Shown: one piece after another, positions 35,592-46,661 of the stretch
Numbering within the stretch: position 1 is the first letter of the stretch
How the letters are laid out: each line of letters begins with the position of its first letter
Source of the DNA: Haplosporangium gracile
Lineage: Eukaryota > Mortierellomycota > Mortierellomycetes > Mortierellales > Mortierellaceae
DNA: 63,154 nucleotides
Reading direction: 5' to 3'
Assembly (NCBI GenBank): GCA_015499985.1
Contig: JAAAUF010000120.1
Span: 1-63,154, forward strand
The notes under the pieces: model-generated
What the model saw: the letters and a program-made list of their open reading frames with translations, nothing else
What the model was told of the DNA's origin: nothing
The model's database searches: none
Program-made: the position numbers and the translations under genes

Positions 35592-37412
35592 CTATGCGCG
35601 TGGGCTTCTAGCCTTCATGCGATCCATACGGCCCTCGATCCTTTGTCTAGACTGAACCTTGGAAGCCTCTGCTGCAAGGACATTACCCTCCTTGGCAGCC
35701 TCGGCCAAGACCTTGGCGACCAACTCGACACCGCGGACAGAGTCGTCGTTGGCAGGGATAGGGTAGGAGACGATACGAGGGTCGACATCGGTATCTGTGA
35801 TGGCGATAGTGGGGATGTTAAACCGGGTGGCCTCCTTGATGGCGATCATGTTCTCAAGAGGGTTGAGGACAATGACCAAGTCGGGGCGGAAGGGCTTGGC
35901 GAGGTCTCCGGCACGGGCGTCAGGGAGACGAGGGGTGTGGGGGCCAACAATTTCCTGGGCGTTGGTGATGGTGCCGGGGCACCACTTGGAGGCAACGTAG
36001 TAGGCGCTGCAGGACTTAGCAGCGTCAATAGTGACATGATCCACGCCCTCACGGGTACCAATGAACAAGATAATTCCTCCCTGACGGGCGACGGCCTTGG
36101 TGACGGTGCACGCGCGACGAAGGTGGGTCAAGGTGTGCTCCAGGTTGATGATGCTGATGCCCTCACGAACACCAAAGACAAAGGGCATCGAGGCGACGTT
36201 CCAGAGCGAGGTGCTGTGTCCCAAATGCAATCCTGCGGCCAAAAGCTGGGCAATTGTCAAGGAGTTTGAGGATGGGTTGCTCTTCAATGCCGACTTTGGC
36301 TTTGGTGCCAACTGACCACCCATCGACATGTATTCCGGCACTGTACATAAATAAGGTTATGGAAGATATAATGGTTAGCATGTGGTAGATCAATGTAGAA
36401 TTTTCTTCTTCCATTCCTGTTTCAATTCCTCGTCATTTCCTCTTTCATTTCCTCGTTCCTAGGAGCTACTATGGCCCGTGAAAGTCATACGAAAGACTCA
36501 TTGCAAAAAGAAACAAAAACAAAGGACTTACTGAGAGCCTTGAGGCGCTTCTCGAGATCGACAGGGGTGGCGACAAATGTAGGCTCAGGATCAACAGATC
36601 CTTCTAACGAAGAAGAAGCTGTTGTCTCTGTGGTGGTGGCGGTTTCTGAAGTAAGTGTTGGCACTGTGAAATCCGACTCCATACCGGCCATCATGGCATC
36701 CAGCATATCGTCATCTCCAGCTCCTGATCCCGATCCTTTGCCAGTCGAGTACATTCCAGCCTGTCCGGCGCGCATCCAGGTGCGGCTCATCTGTGATTGA
36801 GTGGTGGTGCGGAGAGCGACTGTATTACAGGTGGATATTTGAGATTGAGGAACGGGTATGTCAGTTAAGAGAAGGTAGATCAAAGTGGGTTTGTATATTC
36901 TAGCATATGTTGAGCGATCTCCGGAGGCGATCCTTGATCCAAATGATCATAGTAGTGGCGTGTCCGTGTCTGACAGTCCCGAGTGTCCAATAGTCCGAGC
37001 CTCTAATGGACCATGCATATGTCCCGGGGATGTAAATCCCTCCTCTACAAAAAGAGTAGAGAAGTCCCTCAGGGGCGACTGACTTGAAAACTTCAATTCT
37101 GCGTCCAAGTTAAAGAAAATAGTATCCAGAACAGTCCAATACGCCTAAAACTAACTGCTCGCTCCTTCAAGCGGAAAAGTGGTGTGTTTTTGGTTCCTGA
37201 AATCTCCAGGGTCTCGTGTCCAGAGAAAAAGCGACCTAGGCTCGTGCATTAGGTTCTTTTCAGTTCTGGTAGCGTGACCATGTATGTTTTTCATCCTGTC
37301 TGCAGGTGGCTGTGGCCGGGTTTAAAAAAACAAAAGGTGTGTTACCTCGTGGGCTGCTGGCCATGGCCTGCTGGACAACACGGAAGGAGCTGCGAAGAAG
37401 TGAGGGAGCCAT
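35592..37412 (-). CDS. MRPS2: Mitochondrial small-subunit ribosomal protein uS2m
   Basis: Three exons: 37412-about 37345 (MAPSLLRSSFRVVQQAMASS, a good mitochondrial presequence), about 36822-36527, and about 36337-35592. The middle exon is Thr/Ser/Glu-rich (TSETATTTETTASSS). The last encodes the uS2 fold: TIAQLLAAGLHLGHSTSLWN, FGVREGISIINLEHTLTHLR, GGIILFIGTREGVDHVTIDA, YYVASKWCPGTITN, RPDLVIVLNPLENMIAIKEA, FNIPTIAITDTDVDPRIVSY and PANDDSVRGVELVAKVL. These match bacterial S2 motifs (H.GH; VNQRWLGGTLTN equivalent; PDND equivalent is PANDD). The junction codon between exons 2 and 3 is an ATG split one-two across an intron. Intron 1 is long for this window, about 520 bp. Stop TAG at 35592. Confidence 0.93.
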
Positions 37413-37847
37413 TGTGTCGATGTTGTGTATGTGTGTGTATGGAAGGTTCTTTGTGTTCTGAGTGAGAAAGAAGGTCGTCAAAAGTCCGAGGTAAGGAAGG
37501 GGAGTTAGATGTAAAGTGTTGTTGTCGGAGGGATGAGCAGGTGGTGGATGGGCGAGTGAGAGCGAGAGTGAAAATGAAAAATGCAAATGGGTGACCCTTC
37601 GGGCGGAAAAACGAACAAAGGAAAAGAACAGTGACAAACAACACAAAATAGGGACGAAGGAGGTAGCAACTTAAAACGAGACTCGATAAAAACAAGGCAC
37701 ACGAACAGAAGCCTTGCAAGCACTTGGCTGGCCCCGATATTATTGCCTTGGAGGAAAATGTAAACAAAAATTTTGGCGGCTTAGAACTTTTCGATCTATC
37801 CCTTTGTATTTGCAAATAAAGAAGCACCTCTCTATCTGCAATAAACG

Positions 37848-37857
37848 NNNNNNNNNN
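37848..37857. other. Assembly gap (10 N)
   Basis: Ten undetermined bases followed directly by a poly-A run, in the spacer between the uS2m 5' end and the DPBB gene 3' end. No coding sequence is affected as far as I can see. Confidence 0.99.
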
Positions 37858-37951
37858 AAAAAAAAAAAAAACAACTCAAACTAAAAAAAAAGTCTTGTGG
37901 ACCCGTTTTTTTTTAAAAAAAAAAAAAAAAAAAAAACACACGAGGGTGTTT

Positions 37952-38518
37952 CTACTGAACACCAGGCGTTGGAATCGGGCCCGGCAGCCTTCCCTTCAAC
38001 GGTCCAAACTTGTCATTAGCTTCCTTCGAGTTCGGATCGGGACAAGCTGTAAAAGTAAAGAACCCATCAATCGATCCGTATCCATCCCCCAGATATTGAT
38101 ACGCCGCAGGCGACAACCGCAGCTCGTCCTCCATGCAATTTCGACAATCGCCAACCAGTCGTACAATAATCGATTTGGTGCTCTCAAGGTCTGAAACCAT
38201 CAGGCACTGGTTGCAAAGCACTTCGCGACCACCTTCATAGTCATCTAGATGCATGAGAGCGACCTGCGAGTCGCGGTCCAAAGGCAGGGCAGAAAAGAGG
38301 ATGTTCGGGGAGTCTGCGCTGTAGCCGGGGTCGCAGCCACTGACGTCGAACGGCCCCGACTTGAGAGTCAACGTCATCGGGAACTCTCCAAAGGCGGGGA
38401 TGACTTCTGCCTCGGTAAAGTCGACGAGGGTACAGAGAAGGGCGGCGATGATGGCGGCAATGGCGATGGCAACGGCAGACACGCTGTATACGGAAGATCC
38501 TGGAATGTTCTTCTTCAT
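37952..38518 (-). CDS. Secreted or membrane-anchored double-psi beta-barrel (RlpA/expansin-like) protein
   Basis: Single exon, 188 aa, from ATG 38518 to TAG at 37952. The N-terminus has a hydrophobic segment (VSAVAIAIAAIIAALLCTLV) that acts as signal peptide or anchor. The ectodomain contains LCNQCLMVSD, then IIVRLVGDCRNCMEDELRLS and PAAYQYLG. This is the double-psi beta-barrel signature of expansin-like, barwin and RlpA domains (CGxCv.v....g....V.v.d.CP.C...dldLSp.aF). Such domains bind cell-wall polysaccharide; this protein's function is unknown. Cysteine pairs (CNQC, CRNC) fit disulfides. It is the intact relative of the broken gene 1 kb away. Longer in-frame starts exist up to 38785 but add sequence with no family likeness. 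Confidence 0.82.
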   Translation of the reverse strand: MKKNIPGSSVYSVSAVAIAIAAIIAALLCTLVDFTEAEVIPAFGEFPMTLTLKSGPFDVSGCDPGYSADSPNILFSALPLDRDSQVALMHLDDYEGGREVLCNQCLMVSDLESTKSIIVRLVGDCRNCMEDELRLSPAAYQYLGDGYGSIDGFFTFTACPDPNSKEANDKFGPLKGRLPGPIPTPGVQ

Positions 38519-38877
38519 GGTTGCGGATTTGAAAGGGTCACTTAAAGCGGAGTATAAGGAGGATAGCTGTTGGTGAGTGCGCTTGGGTGCTTTTAGTTTT
38601 GTGTAAGTGTGTTGCGAAATGTGAGCGGTGGATGAAGGGCCAAGGACCATCGTTATATCTCCATTTCTTGAGAGGCTGAGCAGATTGCTCTGCATGCACA
38701 TGCATGGTGCCTTTTCTTTACGACCCACTGCTGTACAATTGATTTGTGTATAAAACAAAACACAAAAGCCAAAAAAGAGAGGCACAGCTATTCGCGTCCC
38801 TATTGTTAGCTGAATAGCCCTGACGCGGCAATCCTTGGAAATTGCGTTATTCTCAGTTCAAGTCCTCGCCTTCGTTT

Positions 38878-39310
38878 AATCAGCCTCTTTTCGAGTCAAG
38901 TGCCTTATTGTGCTCGTGCCTTTAATCAAGACTCTACAGCGCGTATCTTTCGTAGGTTATTGTATTGCTATCAAGAATAGCTTGCAGCACCAATCTTGCT
39001 CTCTTTTCAGCTACACTTTCCACTTACAAACAATTAATAATTAGCCTCTCTTTCAGAGGCGCCGTAACTTTTGTTATTTTGTTTCTCGTCGATAATAGCC
39101 TCTCTTTTTTTTTTTCTCGTCAACATTGTTCCTTAATCTCCTTTTCTGGTCTTTCTCTTCCCTCTTTACAAACAATAACTATAGCCCCTTGAGACAACAC
39201 AACAGGTCAGACTGCCTCACAACAACAGATATTTCTCGATAACTATAGCCTTCTCTCTCATCAACAATGCTACTCTTTCTCGAATCTTTTTCACAATAAT
39301 TCAGCCTCTT
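38878..39310. repeat. Degenerate tandem repeat with an AATA(G/C)CCTCTCT-like core
   Basis: Variants of a motif TAAT-(A)TAGCC(T)CTCT recur with AGCC at about 38882, 39043, 39097, 39183, 39246 and 39303, in several cases with TTTCTCG and CAACAAT blocks between. Copies differ by several bases and spacing varies (54-161 nt), so this is an old or loose array between the two DPBB genes. Confidence 0.4.
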
Positions 39311-39514
39311 CGACAGTAATTAGGTCATCAGTTTGCTAAAACCCATTCGACTCGCCACCAAAAAAAAATTCAGAGGCAAAAGTAAAAGCACACGTTTTTT
39401 TTTTATTATTTTGAAACAAAAAAAAAAAAAAAATCGCAACAAGAAAAACAACATAGGCGTAACCAAAGAGTGGCGACATTCCTCTTCGTCAAACATACAT
39501 ACAGCCATAGTCTA

Positions 39515-40153
39515 TTAGAACTGTCGATCAGAAATCCACGGCCAGGTAACCTCATTCACTCCCTCAGCAGGACAATTGACAATCGAAAGCACAGCCCCCA
39601 AAACCTTCACTCCTCCTGCCTCATCCACTCCACCCCCACTTCCAACCCCTAATCCATAAAACGCCGCTGGCGACAATTCAATCTAATCCACCGCACACCT
39701 AGGACAATCCCCCGCAACCTTCACTACCACCGAGAACTTCTCATCAACAGTCCGGATCTTCAAACACCTCCCGCAGATCCCTCGATTATTGTTTTCGAAG
39801 GCGTAGAGGGGCACGGTGGCAAACATCCAGCTGGGGTGGGCGGAGGCGGAAAGGATTTGGGGGTCATTGTAGTAGAATTTGTAACAGGCTGTGGCGTTAA
39901 GGGTAAGGGATTCGAAGAGTGAGAGGGTGACGGTGTACTCTTCACCGGGACGTGTTGTCGGAGTGATGGATTGACCCGAGGAGTCGTGGATTCGAAGTGA
40001 GAGGCCGGCGACTGGGTGGAGGAGGAAGGTGGATAACAAGAGGAGATGAGAGATCAGGAGGATGGTTACAGGAGTGAACGTGGCCGTGAAGAAGGATGAC
40101 GATTGGATGGGGAAGACTCGGACACCGGTACGGGCTTGGGTTCTGACGATCAT
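39515..40153 (-). pseudogene. Second DPBB-domain protein, broken by one in-frame TAG
   Basis: Reading from ATG 40153, the frame has a hydrophobic N-terminus (VTILLISHLLLLSTFLLHPV), a beta-rich region (EEYTVTLSLFESLTLNATAC), then GICGRCLKIRTVDEKFSVVV and KVAGDCPRCAVD. A TAG stop follows at 39683-39685. The frame continues immediately with IELSPAAFYGLGVGSG and VLGAVLSIVNCPAEGVNEVT to a natural stop at 39515. The stop sits inside the conserved DPBB motif, aligned with a Glu codon (GAG) in the intact neighbour at 37952-38518. One base change explains it. No GT..AG intron can remove only the stop. It is either a young pseudogene, a sequencing error, or a truncated but expressed protein. Confidence 0.75.
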
Positions 40154-40525
40154 GGCTGAGGGATGGGAGGACAGTAGGGACGAAAGGGCAGGAAGAAGGA
40201 GCGAGAGAGAAAGAGACGTCTTTGCACGAGTGATGTAGTCAGTTGATTTTGTTCTTGTTTCGATTTTTGTAGTGTTAATGTAGAAAAACTAAAATGTGAA
40301 TTACTATTCTTCCAAGTGTACGGCTTTTTATGCTGTTGCGAACGGAAGGGGCAAGTTTGCCATTCGTTTTCTTCTGTTGACCGCAATTTGCCACAATTGT
40401 CCATGAGGCAAGATCACACTCTCGCAAACGATTACTGAAGAGGCGAGTATCAAAAAAGTGAATATGGTTTATTTCGTAGGAAGAAAAGTGAGAATCACAT
40501 TTCGGAAAAAAAAAGAGAGTAAATT

Positions 40526-42659
40526 TTAGAGGAAGCGCAAATCGACATAATCACCCTCGCGTCCAACAATCTTCAGCCCCTTTCGAGACGAGCAGCATTC
40601 AGTCAAACGATGATCGCCCCATACAGTCACTTTGGCCAGTCTAGGTGCCGCCTCCACCAACTGTTCCATAATGTCATCGTCCATGGCCCGGACCCAGCTC
40701 GCGTCCAGTTCCATCAAGTTAACGCATCGAGTCAATGTCTGCAAAGCGTCCTTGGTGATCTCGTCCATACCATTCAAGTTCAACTCCTCCAACGTAGCAC
40801 CCGAGTGCTCAGTGACCGCCATCAATGCTTCATCCTTCAACATGACACAGTTCTCAAGATTGACATAGCTCAATCCTGGGTTGACGCTCCAGTCCTTAAA
40901 CAGCGTCTCCACACCCTCGGTCGTCAACTCCTCGCAGCCAGACAGATTGAGCCTCTCGACGCGGACACAGCTCGGTCGGATAGCATCTACCAAAACCTCA
41001 TCTGTAAGACCGTTGCAGCCCTTCAACTCCAACTCCTCAAGACCCGATCCGACCGCCTGGATCAGCTTTACAACAGCCGGCGTCGTCAACTTGTCCGGCT
41101 CGGGGTTGCGAATGCGCAACGACTTGAGCTTGGTAAGACCGGCAATAGGCTCCAACCACTCGTCATCCATCAAGTTGCAGTCGCCGAGTCGGAGATGGGT
41201 GATGTTGGGGCAATTGTCGCAAAGGGCCTTGATCGCCTTGAGAGAGAACCGGGATGATCCCTTGAGCTCAAACTTATCGAACCGCTCACAGACAGTCTCG
41301 AACAGCTTGATGTACATATGCTCGAGGATGAGGATTGGTCCGATAAGCATCAAAGACGTCAGCTTGGTGAGATGCTCGATATAGTAGTCCATAACCTCGT
41401 TCGTGATTCGACCGCACAGCTTGAGCTTGAGAGAACGTAAGTTGGGACAAAACTGTGCAATGTTCTGCAGTCCGATCGCCGTAATGTCGGTGCAGTCGTA
41501 GAGGATGAGCTCGCTGTGGCGCGCATCCAGGAAGAGCTGGAGAGTGTCCGCGTTCAACGACCGGTTGCGACTGATAATCTTGCAAATCTTGTCCAAGCTG
41601 AAGCCACTGATGTCACCAAAGGCCTCTACATCCTCAATGCTGTATGCAATTTTCTGTAAACGAAAAAGTAAAATCGTTAGATTCACATAGGGCACTCTTT
41701 CCTTAACCTCTCGGTTGTAAACAAATATGCACGAACTAAAGAATCATTACCTGGATGCACAGATCTTGAAGGCTTGGAATTTGACACTCGATCTCAGCCT
41801 TTTGCGCCTTTCGACGAGCTCGCTTGACAGGCTTGGCCTTGGGCAAGGCGTTCCTGGAGGAACCTGGCGATCCTGTGCCAGCACAGGTGAGGCAAAGAAG
41901 TCCTCCGTCATCCTCATCCACCGCAGGGGTGGTACCGGCCTTGATGGTAAACCTTGCTCGGCATCTGGAGCAAAACACAATCTTGTTGGACCCTTGAGGC
42001 ATCCTCCCTTTGTGACTAAAGTTCGAGCGGGAGATATGTCCAGTGATGTCGTGAAAGTCCTCATCGTCAGAGTCATCCGAGGCATTCTTCTTTCGTGGCC
42101 GTTTCTTGGAGGCGACTGCCTTGGCCTTGGCTGTCGAAGATGATGCATTTGAAGAGGAGGCTACAGCGTTCAAGGATGAGGACGAGGACGCAACTGCAGT
42201 GACTCGACTGCGTGTGGCACGGACAACTCGGACAGTGGAAGTAGAGACAGTAATAGGGATGAGGCTCTCGTTGTCGCTATCAGATGAGTCGTCATCTGAA
42301 TCGTCAGAGTCCGAATCATCGTTGACACCGTCAGCTTCGTTAGACTGAGATACGTCAGTCGACTGGGTAGCCAACTTCCTGCCTCGAGTGAGTCGAGCAG
42401 TCCGAGTTGGCCGAGACGAAGAGGAAGTAGGAGCCGGTATGGAAGAGGAGGAAGACAAAGAAGTAGCCTGGTGTTGAGGTGAAGCAGGCTCGTCGTTGTC
42501 GTCGTCGTCCTCGGGTGGAGTTGTGACGGGAGGAGGGGCAGGGGCAGGGTTGGCTCGACGGATACCTCGCTCATTCAGAAAACTGGTCAATGCACTTGTG
42601 GGTCCGCGGACATTGTTGACGTAGGTTGTTCCCGCATTGCCTCGATTTCTTCTGGACAT
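40526..42659 (-). CDS. RAD7: DNA repair protein Rad7 (global-genome nucleotide excision repair)
   Basis: Partner of Rad16 in damage recognition on non-transcribed DNA and adaptor of a cullin ubiquitin ligase in yeast (known for the family). Two exons, 42659-41751 and 41653-40526, 678 aa. The N-terminus MSRRNRGNAG...VRGPTSALTSFLNERGI matches the Rad7 start signature (VKGPNSALTQFLREEGI in yeast). An acidic and Ser-rich linker follows. A CxxC...CxxC zinc knuckle (VFCSRCRARF, LLCLTCAGTG) precedes SLQDLCIQKIAYSIEDVEAF. The C-terminal half is a leucine-rich-repeat array: CPNLRSLKLKLCGRITNEVM, CPNITHLRLGDCNLMDDEWL, GLEELELKGCNGLTDEVLVD, VERLNLSGCEELTTEGVETL. Rad7 is preferred over a generic F-box/LRR protein because of the N-terminal signature and the zinc knuckle. 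Confidence 0.88.
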
Positions 42660-42749
42660 GATGTGAGTGAATGACTTTTTGAACAAGTGTGAGGATGGGA
42701 GCAGAAAACGTCAAATGAGAAAAAAGACGAGGGAAGAGAGAAGGAAGAA

Positions 42750-42780
<31 letters not shown>

Positions 42781-42899
42781 AAAAGAAAAAATAAGAAAAA
42801 AAAGGAGAGGATAAAAAGGACCCTTTGACGACGGTTGCCACCAAATGTCATATTTCACAGTCAGATTTTTAATATTTTCATAAAAAAAAGCTTGGGTAT

Positions 42900-45800
42900 C
42901 TACATGATGCTGCAAGAGACACAGTTCGAGTCCGACTCGACCTTGTTGTTAGGCAAAGATCCCGACGATTGTGATCCCTCAATCGCCTTACTAGAGACTC
43001 CACCAGCGGGTACGCTCCTAGGCTTGATTCGAATCGTGTGCACTGCTCCAGGCTCCACGTCCTTGTGTCGATAATACAATGTCTGGCGCTCCTTCACATA
43101 TCGCCAGTCACCATCACTCACAAGGATCTCCAAACTGGTATCATCATAATGAAACGATGGAATAAACACCTCAGTCTCAAATGCCAACACAGTGCCCTCA
43201 AGTGGGTGGCCAAACAAGTTCGAACTCTGCTCCAAAGGCTTAGTAGGCGACGACTCGCCATCCTTGTTGTTCTCACTCGTGAAGGATTCCAATGAATTAG
43301 AGGAACCGTCAAAGGATCTGCTGGACTGCTCGGGGCTCGACACATGAACAAGTGGGACTGGCGTCTCCGTGTAGTTGCAGTACCGGAATGTGTACTGGAG
43401 CGTGTTGAAGTCAAAGTTGCTTGAGAGGGGCTCGCCTGCAACTTTGGCAGCATATGGCCGCTATTGGTCAAAAGGAAGTAAATGGACAAGTCAATCATTG
43501 TGTAAATTATTTAGGCATTCGTTTTCTACCAAACATGTAACTTAGACTTACAACAACGGCATCTAAGGCACGACCTCCGATGTGTTCGATATGGTCAGGA
43601 CCGTCGTCGTGGGTTGATTCATGGTCAAAGCAAAAGTACGAGCGATCGAACGGAGAGTCGTCGCTCAGGATCGTCGCAGCCTCTTTATTGTCGTTATCTT
43701 CTCGCGTTGCGTCACTGGAGGAATCATTCTTGAGGGTAGAATCTCCTCCAGTATGTTGGGCAGCTGCTCTCCTCATGACTTCCCTTGCAAAGTTGGGGGC
43801 ATCCTCTCTCAAACTGGGCTTCATCCTGGCAGCTGGGAGGGTGCCATCGAAAACACGAGGAGATGGCTGAGGCGAGTCCAGAGAAAAGATCGAAAAGTCC
43901 TCGCCGTTCCAATGATCTCCATGAGTGTTGTCGTTTGTTGCGTTGTAATTCCATAGACTAATGATACAAGAAAACATATTGTCATAAGTTACTCTGTTAT
44001 CATTGATAATTCCTCGTAAAATATATAGGCAGGAAAGAGGTACTTACGTGAAGCTGAGGAGGTTGGACTCCATTGCCGATAAAACGGCATCCAAGAACTT
44101 GGCATGATATCCATAGTCTCCACTCATGAAGGCCGCCCTCTGATTGATATCCATAGGAATACCGCACTCTCCAACTAAGCAAGGCTTTGTGCCAACATTC
44201 TGTAATCCGAGTCTGAGGACGTTCGCCAGTTGTCCGTGGTAGTTCTTCTTGGCGCCCTTCAATCCAAAATAAGTCGCCGAGAATACGTTTTGGCCCTAGG
44301 AAATGAATATTGGGAAAGCGCTCAAGTTAGAATACTGCCTACAGAAAGGTTAAATTATAACAGCATCGAAGAATATGGTCATACCTTGCTGAGACTCTGG
44401 ACATCGTGAGTAATACGGCCATCAAAGGACTTGTTGAAGAGCGAGTGTAGATCGTACCAATGAGGCGCATAGACGATGTTTTCTTCATGATCTTCAGGAG
44501 TCCAGACAGGTGCAGGTTCGTTGGGGATTGGTCCGACAAAGATGAAAGCAGAAGGGAGCACGTTCTGGATCGCTCTCGAGTATCTGTTGACAAAATCTAA
44601 GTAGAATCGGTTGAAGTCCAGACGTTCTCCAGTGTTGGGATCTGTGGTAAAATAGTCGGGACGGTCCAAGCGAGGCTTTCCTGTCTTTTCGTTCACGCTC
44701 CAGACACCATGTTGTTTCCAAAGACACTCTCCCTCAAGCCAAGCAGATTCATTCCCGGCATTGATAATCCTGGTCCGTTCCTTCTTGGTGGGGAAGGGCC
44801 ATGACTTGACCCACACTTCAATTGACAGCGCCATTCCATCACCGAGTGCAAATGATTCCAGGGCCGAGGGAGAGTCTCCAAAGAACAGATTCGAGTTGAA
44901 GTCGTAACGCTTGAGGTTCTTGAGGCCAACATATCCAGGGCTAATAAAAATATAAAGTGCTGCATACATTAGGTTCGGATTTTTGCAGCGGGCAATAAAC
45001 AATTACTTTGATTAAGTCCAAGTGACTTACTGAGGCTCGTTCATGACTTCGAATCCAACCACCGCGTCGAGATGGCTCAATCGTCTATAAAGGCATGAGA
45101 TTAGTGCCATTAGAAGGATGTTTTCGCCACTGTGTCCAGTTCCTTTTTAATCCTGCAGGACTAGATGAAACGAGCTCCTTACTTGGCAAGGTGGCGGTAG
45201 CACTCAAGATAGCGGTTCTGCAAGAACTGTTGGATGGGTTCGCCTTGGTACATCTTTTTGGGTGCAAAAGTATCTCCAGCCCAGAAAAGCGTGAACATGG
45301 TACTGGCGGCGAGTTTGGTGTAGTTGGTAGGCCAGACCATAGGGGGTGAATCACCTGCATCTTGATTGGTGTTGTGAACGTATGCGGCACCTGTCGTTTT
45401 GAACTTCCTGAGGTCCAGACCGGCGGCCTCGAAGGTCCATCCTGGTGCCCCCGATCCACCAGAGAATCGTGACCAGCAGTCTTGATGAGGATCAATAAAG
45501 CATTTGATGCCGTACTTTGGCATAAGTCCGATCAGCTCGATCAACGAGTCAATGAACTTTTCATCGTAGATACCACTAAAATGAGATGAGCGCAATTGAA
45601 ACAGGAAAGAGAAAGGGAAGAGAAGCGATGGGAGGAAAACAAAGGGGGTGAGTATACTCTTTGGACCACGGCGTGCAAATGACAAGTTCTCGAACCCTTA
45701 TTCCTCATCCCACAGTGTCCTAGCAACCCTCTGCTGCATTTCCCATATCCTCGCACAGCACGCGAGCCCCTTCTTAATTTACACCAACTGCTTTTGCGCA

Positions 45801-46661
45801 CAGATGGGCACACACGAAGAACGAAAAACATTCGATCTGGAAGAGAACAGCAAGGTATCAACAAACCAGCAAAAAACACCTGCTGTCAAGAGAGAAGAGA
45901 ACGATAACAAAACACAAACCATGACCTAAACAAAAAGCAAGGTCACCACTCAATCACAGTAAATGAATCATCCCGACTTACGGTCCAGAATGCTCAAGTG
46001 CTTCCCACGGGACGAGCAGTCGAACAAAGGTCAGACCCCATCGCTTGAGTCTTGAAAAGTGCTCGTCAGCTTGATCGCGAGGAAAGGGTCGGCCGAGGAA
46101 GCACACGTTCCGATGATCAAAAAAGCCCTCGTTCAGGTGAGTACTGCCATTGGGAGTAGTAGGGAGTTTGGAGTTACCACAGAGGTTGACACCTCTCATC
46201 AATAGCGTCCTGTTTTGTGAATCGCGGAACCAGTGACCGTGAGAGGTGACCCTTCCTCCGGCGTACCAATCATGGGCCTTCCCCGCTGGCCGAAGTAGAG
46301 TACCGCCACCTGGGCGTTGCTCCTGGGGCCTAGTGTGCGATTTTGCCAAGGGTGGTGAGGCTGAGGGAGCAAACGTCTTTTGGCTGGCTTGGTGAAGAGT
46401 TGAAGGGGAGGAGGGATCGGATGAGGATCTGTCTCGGTCAACCTCGTCCTCGTCCTCGTCCTCGTCGACCTCAGAGTTCTCGTAGGAGGAGACTGATGAG
46501 AATGAAGTTGTGTGTTTAAGGTCTTGGGGTCTGAGGTGATGAGGGCGGAAGTTTAAGACAGAGTCCTCGAAGTCTTCGGTGGATGACTCAGCGGGTGAGC
46601 TCTGCCTACTTGTCTGTTCTTTTGTTGAGCTGTTGAGGATCATTGTTGTCTGATCAACCAT
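42900..46661 (-). CDS. GH5 (family-12 type) beta-glucosidase on glucosylceramide or sterylglucoside, with C-terminal CaaX box
   Basis: Intracellular glycoside hydrolase of the EGCrP/Egh1 (steryl-beta-glucosidase, glucosylceramidase) type. Seven exons, about 965 aa. An acidic, Ser-rich N-terminal stretch of about 130 residues precedes LLMRGVNLCGNSKLP. The barrel then shows RWGLTFVRLLVPWEALEH, LMPKYGIKCFIDPHQDCWSR and FSGGSGAPGWT. The acid/base Glu is in VVGFEVMNEP. Next come GPIPNEPAPVW and YAPHWYDLHSLF, and the nucleophile Glu is in PCLVGECGIPMD. The C-terminal beta domain (SSNFDFNTLQYTFRYCNYTE) completes the GH5_12 layout. The protein ends CVSCSIM, a CaaX prenylation signal with an extra Cys three residues upstream. 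Exon 1 (46661-45982) and exon 2 are separated by a 400 nt intron. Family secure; choice between ceramide and sterol substrate not possible here. Confidence 0.9.

Noticed and set aside
38795..38872. tRNA-like sequence (GTTCAAGTCC resembling a B box)
   Set aside because: The bases around the supposed T-loop do not pair, and no acceptor or anticodon stem can be built.
39683..39685. Stop codon explained by readthrough or recoding
   Set aside because: The codon is TAG followed by ATT, not the TGA-CTA context known for fungal readthrough, and no hairpin is evident just downstream. A point mutation or sequence error is simpler.
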